Made by a program: the position numbers and the translations under genes. DNA of 64,000 nucleotides, taken from positions 533,482,394-533,546,393 of the forward strand of contig OY728143.1 of the NCBI GenBank assembly GCA_963277665.1, in the 5' to 3' direction. Positions 10,318 to 23,400 of the stretch are shown here, one piece after another. The notes beneath the pieces are model-generated. The model did not search any database and was not told the origin of the DNA. It was given only the letters and a program-made list of their open reading frames with translations. The DNA comes from Viscum album. Taxonomy: Eukaryota; Streptophyta; Magnoliopsida; Santalales; Viscaceae. Every line of letters begins with the position of its first letter. Positions within the stretch are counted from its first letter, which is position 1.

Positions 10318-11250
10318 ATAAGGTAATTAAGGGTAAAAATGATATTATTATTACCCTAACACATGTCCTAATTCTATTGGATAAGTGTAATTCGACCAAA
10401 AATAACCTTATGAATAACATATGATCATTTAGGCCCACTTGGATTAGATTAGGACATTTATTATTAATTCATTTAATGAAGGGTTAAAATAGTTAAAATC
10501 ATAGTTTAATAAGTAAATCATTTTTAATATAAGGTTATACATAAGATAAATTCGACTATAAATATTCATTAGAAAGATAAAAATATTTCCTACATAATGA
10601 TATTTTATTTTTAATTTTAATACTTTAAATAATTTAATTTATTTATGATATAATGATGATGTAGTAATTATCTTATTAATGAAATATTGACATAATTGAT
10701 GTTATAAATACCCAAATAAATGTAATTTGAGACTTTTTGTGAATTACAATAATTTTCTATGTTAAAATGACATGTTATTGTTGATTTAATTAATGTTTTT
10801 AGAATCAATAAGTCTTTTATGATTTTCACAAAAATCAATTACCAAATAGTGTCAAAATTAACATAAAATTGTTTTAAAACAAATATTATTTTATTAATTG
10901 TTATTATATTCCTAAAAATATAAGGATCGGCCAAATGACTTATATAAGATTATATATATTAATAATAAACAACTTGGGGTTCGTTTGTCTTGATATATTA
11001 TGTTTATTATCCTTATAGTGTAAGAACACAAAAAGACACGGTAAAAGTAAAATTATATAACTTAAAGTTAAATCTAAATGATAAGGTCAAAATAGGAACC
11101 TAAACTTGTCTAAATTCTATTTGATGAGCGTATTTCGACCCATACCCACATTAGCTTTTAAATAAATCAATTTGGAGCTATTTCAAACCGAATATGACTT
11201 TGTAATAAAATAATATTTTTAGTTGTTCCAAAGGTGCCCCTCTCCTCCCT

Positions 11251-11257
11251 TATAAAT
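11251..11257 (+). promoter_or_regulatory. LTR-A TATA box
   Basis: TATAAAT follows a CT-rich stretch (CCCCTCTCCTCCCT) and is followed by ACCTCCTCCCTCTCTTCC. The paralogous LTR-B has TATAAAA in the same position after CCCCTCTTCCCCC, so this is probably the retrotransposon promoter, which marks the U3/R boundary. Confidence 0.55.
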
Positions 11258-11559
11258 GGGAACCTCCTCCCTCTCTTCCTCACACCACTTTGAGCCTTAA
11301 TTCTCTGCCAACCCCTGATAATTTATCTTCACAACTTCCCTAGAAACATCCTAGAGGTACTGGAATTCTTCAAAGACAAATTTTAGTACCCTAAGTGGAG
11401 GATTCAAAGAGGCATGTCAAAGAAGAGGTAATATCTGTTACCGATTCTTTCAATTTTCTTTCTTCTTCATCTTCTTCTTATTTAGTTGATTAATTATGAA
11501 GTAATAACATAATTATCACTCATATACTGATAGGTTATTATGAATATGACACAACCACA

Positions 11560-12045
11560 TTTCACCTTCTATCCATCCTACGGAAAACAAAATCACCGCG
11601 CGTGTGTACGTACGGAATACCGTCTCCATGCCGTGGTGTAATCTGTTTTTCCACCAACACCTTACATGGATGGGTATAATGGTGTAAATAATAACTATAT
11701 ATGGTTATTATAACATCATACTGGATATTATATATTATACCATCCACTCCAATTCTATAATTATTGGAACGATATCATCGCCCGTGCGTACATATGGACT
11801 ACTGTCTCCACGATGCGATGAGATTCATTCTCCATGATTAACCATACATGAATGATCATAAAGGTTATATAATGAATAATAATGAAATATATGAATTAGT
11901 AATTCTACTGTATTTATTTATATATATATGTATATCATCTATTTAGTTTCATTCAATTCAATAAGGAAATGAAAACAGCGTTCATGCATACGTATGGCCT
12001 ACCGTTTCCATGAACGGTGTATTTCATTCCTTTTATCGATCTATA
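11560..12045 (+). repeat. Three-box module of LTR-A (about 190-bp spacing)
   Basis: Three related boxes at about 11594, 11776 and 11975 read roughly GTACGTACGGAATACCGTCTC, each followed by a short ATG-rich stretch and a (G)ATTCATTC-like tail, with AT-rich spacers. The spacing is 180-200 bp. The same set occurs in R1, R2, LTR-B and, inverted, at 32.1, 33.7 and 37.0 kb. It lies 300-800 bp after the TATA box, in the expected transcribed part of the LTR. Function unknown. Confidence 0.7.
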
Positions 12046-13619
12046 ATATATATGTATATAATGAATATATATTATATATAAATCATGTTTTAAATTATGG
12101 AATTATGTAAATTAGGATATAAGTAATAATACCAAGAAATGACAAGTCGAAACACATATGATAAATGAAATGATTTTACCCAAAATGATACTTTAACATG
12201 GAATTTACAAAAGAACTTGTAATATAAAGTCATAAGTGATACATATATGATATAATAACAATTAATATGATTATTTAATAACTCAATGAAATTATTTAAA
12301 TCATTATACAGGAGGTTCGGAACCATACAAGGCATATCAGACCTATGTTAAGGGATAATTTTGCAAATCACATTTTTATCCGAGATTGCTTATTCCTAAT
12401 TATTTATTGCGGTTATTTATATCATCCTATTCCATGTTTTCTAAAAGAGTTTTCATGTATGTTTAAAGTTATTTTTACCCATTTTTTACTTTTACGACAT
12501 GTTATGTAAGGAATCATTTTTTTGTTTACGTTACGAGGTACTTTTTTGACTTTTCTGACAAAAGTACGAGAAAAATGTTTTTTTACTTATACGACATGAT
12601 TGGATTTTTAAAACAATATTTCCAAGAATCTTCCTTTACATGTTTTAAAGTATATATTTAATAAACTTATTTTATTTTAAAATTGTATGACATGTTATGA
12701 AAGGGAAAAATGTTTTTGAAGTAGAAAAGATATTTTCCTCAAGAATGGATTTCATGTGTTTTATCAAAATTAATTTCCTTCTAAGATAATATAGGGTTCT
12801 GTTTCTATCCCTATTATTACATTGATTTGATTATGTTGTGATGGAAATATTTTTATGAATTCCCTTATCTTATTGGAATTGTATTATGATGTCATTATGT
12901 TTAAGATTCCCATTTTTATTACATGGGTTATTCTATGATGTATGGTTTATGATTTTGTGGCACACATAATAATGGTATCATCATGAGATGGGTGGGACCT
13001 ATATCTACATCCAATGCATTGGGTAAAGATTTATATCTAATGAGATAGACATGGCTGGAATGGCATGTTTAACCGGTTCAGTAATACAGGACTGGAACGA
13101 GGAGTGAACTCGATTCAGAAGGGGACTTTCCCCACTAAGATAGTCTTTGAAGCAATGCCTTTGCTAATATGGAAATCATATCATGTGATTAATGGTTGAC
13201 ATAATTACATGTTTTATTACCATGCTATTTTATCATTCTTAATGTTTCTTTATGATCTATTCCATACGTACTTCCATGTTTTATGTCATTGCTCAAGGTT
13301 TTGATGTTTAAACATTATGTTCATGTATTTATGTTCAAATGTATATTGTATGTTTTATTTTATCCATGCTTACCCTTACTGTGCATTTGAGATCACCCTT
13401 TTTATGTTTTCATTTCCCTAGGATATAAAGAAAGGTTTTAGGTAAGAAAAAAAGGGAAGATCTTTATGGGAGATTTTGAAGATCTTTCACCATGATTATA
13501 AGATTACTTTCCAAGATTCCAAAGAAACTAAACTAATACGGTCCTTATGTGTCTATTTTTCTATGTATTAAGTATTCTGCAAAAGTAATGTAATGTTCAT
13601 GTATGTTAAGCTTCATGTC

Positions 13620-15123
13620 TCTAAAATTTATTCATTAGAGAGATAATCACACTAAGACTTATCTCTGGAAACATTAATTACATTATCTTTTTAGTGAGTC
13701 CTACCTTCAAGAGTATTTTCTAAAAAAATTGATGTTGATTCTCAATTTTTGGTATCTAAGGAGTACTCTCATCAATTCATGGTATATAATTGGACTGGGA
13801 ATCACTGGATTGGCTTTGTTCTGGAAGGGGTATCAAATCTTTATTTTGATTTAACAATTAAAGATCAATATAGTGATATAGATAGTCTTCCGGATCAGAT
13901 TACCACATTTTTGGATTAGTATTTTTTATCTAATATGGCTGATTTTTGGGAATTAGAAACCTACTCCCAATGGGATTCTTAGAACCAAAATGTTTTCTAA
14001 TACTTATGTTAGTTTCACATCCTGAATTCAAATGGATGGATGATTTAAATAAAAGTTTCTTTGAAAACATTTAATTATTTATTTACATGGAGTCTGGCTT
14101 ACAAAAAACATCCAACAAATGACTTCCAGAAAATTTGTGGAATTTTTCTCTCCACCATAATTCTATTATGCCATCATCATAAGATGAATGTGGATCATCT
14201 CTTTCTCATTAGTAAAGCTACCTCAGTGATGTGGAAAGTAGTTTCTGACATTTTTGATGTGTTTCTACCTCATTTTAACTCAATATTTGATTTCATAAAA
14301 AGCTGGTCTTCCCTGAATTTATCATCGGAGGCCTGGAATCGCTTTCAGGAAACTGTGGAGGTTATTATTCATATCATATGGACGGCTAGGAACAAGTATT
14401 TGTATACATTTTAGATTTTTCGGGTTGGTGCTGCTTTGTCATGACTTCCTGCTGTTGTGTGTGAGAGGGAATTTCCAAGAGTACATTTTTCTAAAAACTC
14501 TGTAGATGATATATATGTTTTAACAAGGATTTGGGTTAAAGGAAACTTTTAGCCACCCATTGGAATAATTGATGTCGTATAGAAGGCTCCTTCTTGTGGA
14601 TGGATGAAGACCAATTCTGATAGAGCTTCGAGGGGTAATCTCGGTCGTTCTGGATTTGGTATTATCTTTTGGTATTATCAAGCTTATTATCTATGTTGTA
14701 TTTATCGTTCATGTGGTATTTCCTCTTCCCTTAAAGAAGAAATGGTTGTTATTATGTTTTCGTTCGATCATGCCAAACAACGAGGTTAGAAAAATCATTG
14801 GCTCGAGTTTGACTCTGTAATAACAATGCTTGCCATCCGAATAGGTTCATTACATCTCTCATTGAGTCTCACTAATTGTTTGACAAGATTCTTGAAATTT
14901 ATCTACTCAAGAGAGCTTATTGTCACTCATGTCTATAGAGAATAAACTTCGGTGGATGATTGCCTTTCCAACCAATTTTTCAATGGTAATAATTTTTATT
15001 GGGTTGATCATGTGTCAGGTGATCTCCTTTCTCTTTTCAGGAAGGATCTTTGTAAATATTCTTCATTTAGAATTGTGTAAGTTTCCTTTATTTTTAATAA
15101 ATGGATCGTTATTTTCTATGTAA
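13620..15123 (+). pseudogene. 5'-truncated LINE (non-LTR retrotransposon) remnant: zinc-finger-like region plus RNase H
   Basis: This is the 3' part of a plant LINE-type reverse-transcriptase gene with many lesions. At 14061-14414 the frame reads KKHPTNDFQKICGIF, LLCHHHKMNVDHLFLISKA and SEAWNRFQE, TARNKYLY, which resembles the region following the reverse transcriptase in plant LINEs (zf-RVT type). From about 14590 comes an RNase H-like domain: WMKTNSDRASRGNLGRSGFG, then SSSLKEEMVVIMFSFDHAKQRG, a stop, WLEFDS and, near 14915, VTHVYRENKL. The reverse transcriptase itself is absent. The 5' end abuts the truncated end of LTR-A. No poly(A) tail or target duplication was recognised. Confidence 0.68.
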
Positions 15124-15129
15124 GGTCTC

Positions 15130-18100
15130 AGCTTTTCTTAAAAAATTATTAGGAGATTCCAAAATATTAAAAGTGATGTAATTTTAATGAATTATGTTTT
15201 TATATTAATTTTATAGATGAAAATATAAATGTACAGAACTGATATCTTAATAGACTAAAAAAGAGTATTTCCTTCAAAAAAATATAAAATAAACAAAATA
15301 AATAATGTAAAACATAAAAATAATATTATGTAAAAATTATTTTTATATTATTAAATGATTTAAAATTACTGAAAGAAAAATATAATAAAAATATATTTTT
15401 TTATTATTAATAAATATGAAATATTGTCCATTATTTGCTATTTGATATTTTATAATTTACATATTGATCTCTAAATAGAAATAGAACTTTTTCCATAGTT
15501 ATGGTAAAGCTAATATTTTTTCATGTTACACACACTAAGGTTAAATTTAATTTCCAACAAATATGGGACTTGTTATTTTAAAAATTCAATTAAATATTTA
15601 TATTTATTATGTCAAAATTTTATAATAATTATCAATATAATTTATTCTTATTGGAAAATTAAATAATGTTTCCAAATTAGTTTCCTTTTTGAAAAACAAT
15701 ATTGAAAAATATAATTAATATTATGTTCTAAGAAAGAAAATGTAAAAAATTTACATTTATTTTACATTGTGGTGGTGTTCATAGAAACATTCATCCATCC
15801 CATCCATTATAATTCAATTTTGGAAACACATGAGAGACAAGAGGCCTTCCCGTATAGAATGATTTTGAGTATTTTTTTGACTATTGTCCTCCCCTATCAT
15901 TAAATGTCACCCATTCCCTTAACTTATTCAAAGACATCAAAACAATTTCATCATTCAAAATCTAAAAAAATAAAATCCTAAAATTACATATTTCATTCTT
16001 GAAACCACACATTGGTAAAAACAAAATCCAGGGAAGACCTTTAGTTGAAACCAAAATGAGTTACCTGATGTAGTGGTAACAATCATCAAGGAGGATTTTG
16101 GTTTATTTATATCTCCTACATATAACATGATTCTGTAACAATATAAGTATTCAAAATATAGATATATTTTAAATAGTATTACCAAAAACAACACAAACAT
16201 CCCACAAATGGGTTTTGAAATATTCATTCATGTGTATAAAAGTCTATTGTCTCATGAATCGATGTCATTCATTTTTTTAATATCAACTATCTTTGTAAAG
16301 AATAATGATGTATATAGTTTTTTTATATTATATTTATAACATAATTAAAACTATTGTTTTATTATATCATATATATATATACATATATCTTTTTTTATAT
16401 TCCTTGCAATAGGGGAAACTATAATGTCACACATGTGTACGACGGACTATCGCCTCATTTAGAAATGTGACGAATTTATCAATAACTCATTACAAAAAAG
16501 CTAAAAAGGTAAATTATAATAATTATGTATAATATAAATTCAATAATTATTCCATTCAACACATTAATATATTTATTTTTCTAAAATATATATATATATT
16601 TCAACTACCTTTTTCACACACTAAAAATATTACTACGTCATTTGTGTACGTGTGTATTTCTTCCACCTAGATGTTATGTGATTATTTTTAAATAAAATTA
16701 ATGTTATATATTGATATATAATAAATTTTATAGTATTTATGATATAAATATGAATCGTTAATTATAAGATATTTCATAAATTCTTTCAATATTGATCGAT
16801 ATAACATGAATTATCACTCAATTCTACGTATATCCTACAATCTATATTATCATAAAAATATTATATATATATCATAAACATCATTTATTATTTTTATTAA
16901 TTGTATAATATATGTTTATATATGATAATTGTTTCCACATTACTATTATATATATATATATATTTAATTATTTAACTTTTGGAACATTGTCAACCTCACA
17001 GTGTCATTTTTGACCCATAAGCTAAATTTATTCAAAACATCCAAATTAATCCTATTTGATTTAATAATTGTAGATAACCTTATTTTATGTTAAATTTTAA
17101 TAATAATTCAAATGAATAAATTTCCAATGATAGGAAATAATTAACACAATTTTATTATTCAAGAATATAAACAACCTGAATGAATATGTATACTCAAAAT
17201 AGTGGATTTTCTCATCAAACAATTATTTATTTGAGATACATTCCATGTTAACAATTTATTTTTAATGTTTGGTGTTTATACTACCGAAAAAAATATTTTA
17301 TGATTTATATTGTCAAATTTAGTTGTATTTAAATCACTAATTTAGCTTCTATCATTAATTGGGATTATGGTTCCAAGTAATTCTATGTTGTAATGGACTT
17401 TTGTATCAATTTTCCTTCTTTGAGACCTATGTTATGTCATCTACAAATATTTTTCCTAAGGTGTATATGCTAGAAATTTAAAATATTATATAATGAAACT
17501 CAATATTTTCATGAAAATATATATTTTATTTCATGTTGCTATTTTATTGTGAATACAGTTCATTGTTACCTAGGTGTTAAGGGTTTCACGTTATATTTTC
17601 ATCGTTTATCTTGGATTTTTTGTAATAAAGTATCCAATTTTGAAATAATATGATATAACTATAAAAAACATTATAAAATTTACATTTCTATGTTTATTTC
17701 ATTATAATACATATTTTACATTAATTTTTAAAAAGGATATATTTGAGAGTTGAAAAATATTATTATTATGAAAAATAGTCTTTCATATTGATATCTCCTT
17801 TTCATCCAAAAAATTATTTTCTAAAAGTATTTTCTAAAATGTTTCAAAAATAATTTCACAAATATGGATGGATAATTTCCCAATAATTGTTTTAATTGTA
17901 TTTGAAAACTTTCATTATAATAATTAAATGTACTTTTTAAATGAAAGGATTATCAAAAAAATATATTTAAAAATATATTTTCTAAATTAATGGTCAATTT
18001 ACCACAAAAATATTTTAATTATATTTTAATGGAATTTCCATTTATAGAATTTAACTACCATAGTTTTTAACTAATCTCCAATGGTGATTTTTTAATGATA

Positions 18101-19180
18101 TCATACACATTATTTCTCTAGATATATTTTGATTGTTTAAAATAGTATGAAATGGAAGACAATTTATTTCCAAGGGTAAATCATTTTTAAAATTGAGTGT
18201 AATGGAACCTATTTCATTTCGACGTGTAATGTATGTATCAAAGAGATTAATATTGTGAATATTTTAAATCCATTGTTAAATCACATTATAAAAATAATAA
18301 TCTATTTCAATGAGTTATGAATAAATTAAATCTCAAATTTATTTAATAATTATATGGTTTTGGGACATTATAACTGTTATGGGTGACAAAATAGTGTTGA
18401 GTGAACCCAATATAGATTATATGATTAGAGGACTCAAATATATATCAAAAATCATGATTAATTATTATGTTATTAATTGAAATATATTGTAATTTTTCTG
18501 TATGTTTATAAAAATTATATTAGTTCTATAAGAGTTCTATATGGTATTTATGTGATGATATAAAAAGATAATAATTTGTTTTATCTATTCTAGACATAGG
18601 TTTATGATTTTTCATTTGGTAATGTTTTATATTACCTACAACATTATGTTTTCATAAATGTTTTTACATTTGGTAGCTTCAAATTCAATTTTTCCAATTT
18701 TTATTATCCATGTATTGATGGTTATGAATATTTTTAGGTTATATTCATGAACTTTTATTATGTAACAATACCCTTATACTTTTTATATGATCAATGATAG
18801 AATTTATATTTTAATAAATTCATGATTCATTAATGGTCATTTTATACCACACCAATTATGTTTCCTTTTCTAATAATTATAAATTAATTTGTCAAAATTA
18901 TTAAATCTACAATGGATTTAATATCGATAATTATGAAATATTAATGTGAGAAGGAAATTATGGGTCAATTTGGAGAAATTATAATTTGATTCCCTATGAA
19001 TTTTTTGGTAAGAGATAATACTATTTTCATAAAAAAATTAAAAAAATTCACTGAGTATGTTTTTTATCTTATTATATTTTTGTTTCCAAAAGTATTGAAT
19101 TAAAAATTTAGGTCATAATTTTTAGAATCAATGCGAGAAATGTAAATTTTTCAATTTTATCACCAAATCTGTAACTGTAG
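15130..19180 (+). repeat. R1: decayed LTR of the LTR-A/B family
   Basis: This aligns with 21900-25834 (R2) at a steady offset of about 6.65 kb over its whole length. Pairs include TTAATGAATTAT (15184 and 21966), GAGTTACCTGATG (16055 and 22720), the box near 16430 and 23085, CCTATGTTATGT (17427 and 24083) and TGTTTCCTTTTC (18859 and 25513). Through the boxes and the CCTATGTTA and TTCCTTTTC blocks it also lines up with LTR-A and LTR-B. It ends near CTGTAGGTTATAAGATG (19175), the equivalent of the primer-binding site of LTR-B. Its 5' part is missing or hidden by the LINE tail. No coding sequence. Confidence 0.6.
16220..16680 (+). repeat. Three-box module of R1
   Basis: Boxes at about 16222, 16430 and 16636 (for example TGTGTACGACGGACTATCGCC at 16435) have spacing near 205 bp and match the order seen in LTR-A. 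The middle box is the best preserved. Confidence 0.6.
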
Positions 19181-20483
19181 GTTATAAGATGTAATGATTA
19201 GTATTGAATTTCAGTTTAGATTAAATTAGTGATTATGGTGATTTTTTTGAGATTATCTTATTAATTATGTGTTACATAAAAAGGTTTTATACTTAATTAT
19301 TATTATAGGTTCAATGTCTTAGACACTATGTTAAGGTTTTAAGAGATAAGATTTTAAAGTTATTACACACATTTTTGGTGAAATATTACAATCTTGGTGT
19401 ATTATAAACCACTATTATAAACATGAATTGTTATTTAGGGACAAATTATTATTCCCATTGAATGAACAAAATTAGAAATTGAGGGCTAGGTGAGAACATG
19501 TTGCAACATCCAAGGTTGTTGTGCAAGAACCCTCGACTAAATGGTGTTAAGGGTATACTACCTACCACATCCATATGCGATTTCTGGGATACTATGAAAT
19601 TTTTACAAGAAATGATAATTGATATATTTTAATCATATGATATTTTATTTACGAAATAATAGTTGACTTATCTTGTAATAATATATTATCTAATCCTTAT
19701 AATACCTTATTTTCGAACATAATATAGAAATTTTTTAAGAATATTAGGAATAGTAATATTTGAAAGGATTTGGTTCGGTATTTTTGAAATAATGATGAAT
19801 TATTAATATTAATGTATCATATTAAATTGTATATAGTTTGGGAATTATCATATAATTTGTTTACAATTTTGGTTTTGGTAAATGTCTATTGATTGGTGGA
19901 ATGAGATGTTATCCACTATATGTTTTTGTTGATTTTAAAATTTATTTTTGTTATCATTCATAAGAATACTAATCTCAAATACTAATCATTTAGAGAAAAA
20001 TATTAAATTTCGGTGGGAATATATTAACCGATGAATTTAAAACCATCAAGTACATATATTACCATATACTAATAGTTGGATGGTAATATGATTCCACAAA
20101 TCATTTAAATGGATCATGAAACATAAATTTTTTCCTATAAAATTAATTTATAATGAATATATGATCATTAATATCATCACATATTTATGTCTTAGTGGCC
20201 ATTAACTTTTTGTATCTCATTAACTAGATTGTGATCAATGACTATGACCACTATCTATTAATTTTTAAGGTTATTCCCTATTACCACATATATTATCTTA
20301 TTGGGAATCATAGTTCTGTTTAACTCCATACAATGTTTTAGAATCCCTCTATCTATTATTAAAATGGTGATTTATTTACCCATTATATTATGTGTGTTAA
20401 CAAATATTATGTTTTAAATTTTTTTCATATAGTTACTAAGAAAAATACAATTTTGTGGATTAAATTTATTTCAGGGGGGAAGA
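19181..20483 (+). mobile_element. Short interior between R1 and R2 (non-autonomous gypsy-type)
   Basis: About 1.3 kb lies between the inferred end of R1 and the polypurine tract before R2. Its first 380 bp are also found after R2 (19480-19510 compare with 26150-26190, GAGGGCTAGGTGAGAACA and GAAGGCTAGGGTGAACAG). It has no readable gag or pol apart from a possible last codon string SGGKM-stop overlapping the polypurine tract, which resembles the end of gypsy polyproteins. An internally deleted or large non-autonomous retrotransposon derivative is the simplest reading. Confidence 0.4.
20473..20483 (+). promoter_or_regulatory. Polypurine tract before LTR R2
   Basis: AGGGGGGAAGA is followed directly by TGTAAACAACTG. 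A G-rich tract ending at a TG is the standard junction of the interior with a 3' LTR in plant gypsy elements. No competing G-run is present within several kilobases. Confidence 0.5.
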
Positions 20484-23400
20484 TGTAAACAACTGATATT
20501 TTAAAAGAGGAAAATTATATTTTATAGCATAGTGTAAATGAAAAACTAAGTTTATTTATTAACAAATGAAACACTCCATCTATCTTTTCGAACACACAAC
20601 CTTGATATTTTTATGTTATTTATCTTACTCAACATGTATCACTAAACATAAAAGACCAATGATATATATATTACAATTCTAATGTAGCAATAAAATTAGA
20701 AGACATTAATATTATTAAAATATTTATTATATATATATATATATATTAATAATTTAATATAATTTACTAAATAATTTTATTAAATGATAAATATTTTTTT
20801 TGTAATGTGATTTTTTCATCAAAAATATGATTTCTTTAAAAGAATATTGATTTTCATTCAAAAAATAAAAAAAATTCAGAATATTTTAGAAAATGTATTT
20901 GATAAAATGAAATAAATTTTTGGAAGCATTATATAAATATTGTTTTAGGGAGAAATAATCAAATTTTCTAAAAAATGGTTTTCCATCAAAGATTCTATTG
21001 ATTTTTAAAGGCATTTTCTATTCAGTAAATTAATTAATATAATAACCCCATAATTTTTTTGAATATGATTTAAATTAACCTATGTATAATTTATTTATAA
21101 TTTATCCAATAAAATAAATTTGAATTAATTTTATATTGGTTTTTTGTATAATTTGTTTTAAAAAATTGTATTTTTTAATAACTGTTTTAAAATGAAAAAG
21201 ACTTATCATTTATAACCAATTAAAATAATAAATAATTGTAAGTTTTTAAAATTAAATCAATATATTACATGTCATTAAATAATAATTATTTTCAAATAAT
21301 GATAAATATTTGTCCTTTAGTTAATATAGAATCATATTTTTTAAAAAATTACTCTTCTTCAAAACATGTTGTCTCGATGAGTCATGAAGATTAATATAAA
21401 ACAATAATTTGATACTAATGTGAATTGAATACAAAAATTTTGTTTCCATATATATAATAATTATAGATAATAATGACTAATAAGATAAATATATTTTTTT
21501 ACCAGTGAGATTGTTGAATGAAAATTTAATTTAATTGCAATGATTAAGGTATATACTAGTTAACCAAGAGATTAAAAATTAAACATAAGAGTAAAAAAGA
21601 CATATCAACTTTAAAAAAAATTCAAGATCAATGTAGACCCATAAATACAAAGGGTATATTTTTATGTGTTTTGGTGACAAAAGTCTATTAATGTGACCTT
21701 TTTAATAATATAAGTAAAGGAAAATACAAAACCCCTTTTTCCTTTTAATTTCTATAAAAACATGGGATATAGAAAAACAAACATATCTTCAGTTATATAT
21801 ATAGTTTTTATAGATAAATTATTTTTTATATTTTGGAAATTCATATATAATTTTGTTAGATGAAACAATTACATTATATTGTTATGACTTGACATGGTTT
21901 TAATTATTTAATTATCAATTAAATTATTTAAAAGATACTAAAAATATTAAAATTGAAGTGTATTTAATGAATTATTGTCTTCCATTTTCTATATGAATAT
22001 ATCATGTTATACTGGTGTTAACATAAAGTATTAATATTCAATATTATTATTGATTTTCCTAAATATTACATTTTATTAATAATGTAAAAATTGATATTAA
22101 TGTTATTTTATAACAAATTGTAATTTATTTGTTGAATTAAAGTTCATAAAAATCCAATATTATATAAAGTTAGTTTTAGAATGTCAATTAGTTTCAAAAA
22201 TGGAACATTCTAGGAAAAATTGATCTTTTACAATGGACATGTAGGCCAATAAAAAGTAAAAACATATTTTCATTTTTTTCTATTGAAATCATTTTTTTCA
22301 CGTTACATACAATCATGTTAAAATTAAATTTTTTCATATTTTAATGTTTCAATTTTATGACATAAATTTTATATTAACAAAAATTGGGATTAAATTTACA
22401 AATAATTTTCAGTTAAATTTTTTCATAAAGGATAAATTAAAATTTCTATAAAACTAGATAGTTATAATAAAAAAATGAAAAAAAAATCTTTAGAGTTTGG
22501 GAATTTTTTTTAAAAACATTATTTATATTGAGTGTTAACAAGAACTCCACTCCTTATCAACTAAAAAATGGATCATACTCCCCTTAACTCAGCATAATGA
22601 TCAAGTTATATGGGTCATCAAAAATCATCCTTAATAATATCCAAAAATATCTAATATTATCCTAGAATTGAAACATTGGGATGAAAATAATTCAAGGATG
22701 GCCTTTGGTTATGTACCAAATGAGTTACCTGATGAGAAGGTAACATTCAACAATATGATTTTTTATCTATTTATATATGATCACCTTAAATTATTATAAT
22801 TTAATTATTATTATAAAATATTAGTATCATAAATATAATGATATATTGTTATTTTAATGTTATGAACTTAACCCACATGAATATCTTTCAAATGGGTCAC
22901 ACAAATCAATGTTGACGTGTACGTCAGACTAAAACCATATGAACCAATGAAAATGGTTTTCCCATTGGTAATAATTGAGGATATAAATTATATATATGAT
23001 ATTTAGAACATTATTTTTTCTAGGGATTCATTAAATCATATATAACCTTTTTATATTACAGTCCATATTGGATTTGGTAATGTCAAATGTGTGTACGATG
23101 GTCTACCACCTCGTGTAGCGATGTGAAGCATTTTCTCTAACGCATTATGTGGAAGTTAATAAGGGTAAATATATTGAAAATAAATTATATAATTTAAATT
23201 ATAATATTATTAATGGAATTTCTATATTTCTATAAATTAATGTTTTCAATTTTTTCGTTATCATTTGTCACACTAAAATCGTGTTATCGTCATTTTGGAA
23301 AGCTTAGAAAACCACCCTCTCAAAGTGATCTGATAGATTTTACATCATGAGAATGATATATATAAGTATATAAAATTGAACATAATATTATTTAGGAAAT

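Larger units (their letters stand above)
10318..13610 (+). repeat. LTR-A, 3' part
   Basis: This continues the alignment to LTR-B (59057-about 61910) after the CACTA insertion. Matched blocks include the TATA region (11251 and 59624), the three-box array (11.6-12.0 and 60.0-60.4 kb), GAGATCACCC (13387 and 61671), the AGGATATAAAG/TGGATATGAAG block near 13420 and 61700, and the CGGTCCTT block near 13540 and 61853. Similarity fades around 13610, just before LINE sequence, so the last few tens of bases and the primer-binding site seen after LTR-B are missing here. It may be a solo or truncated LTR. Confidence 0.75.
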
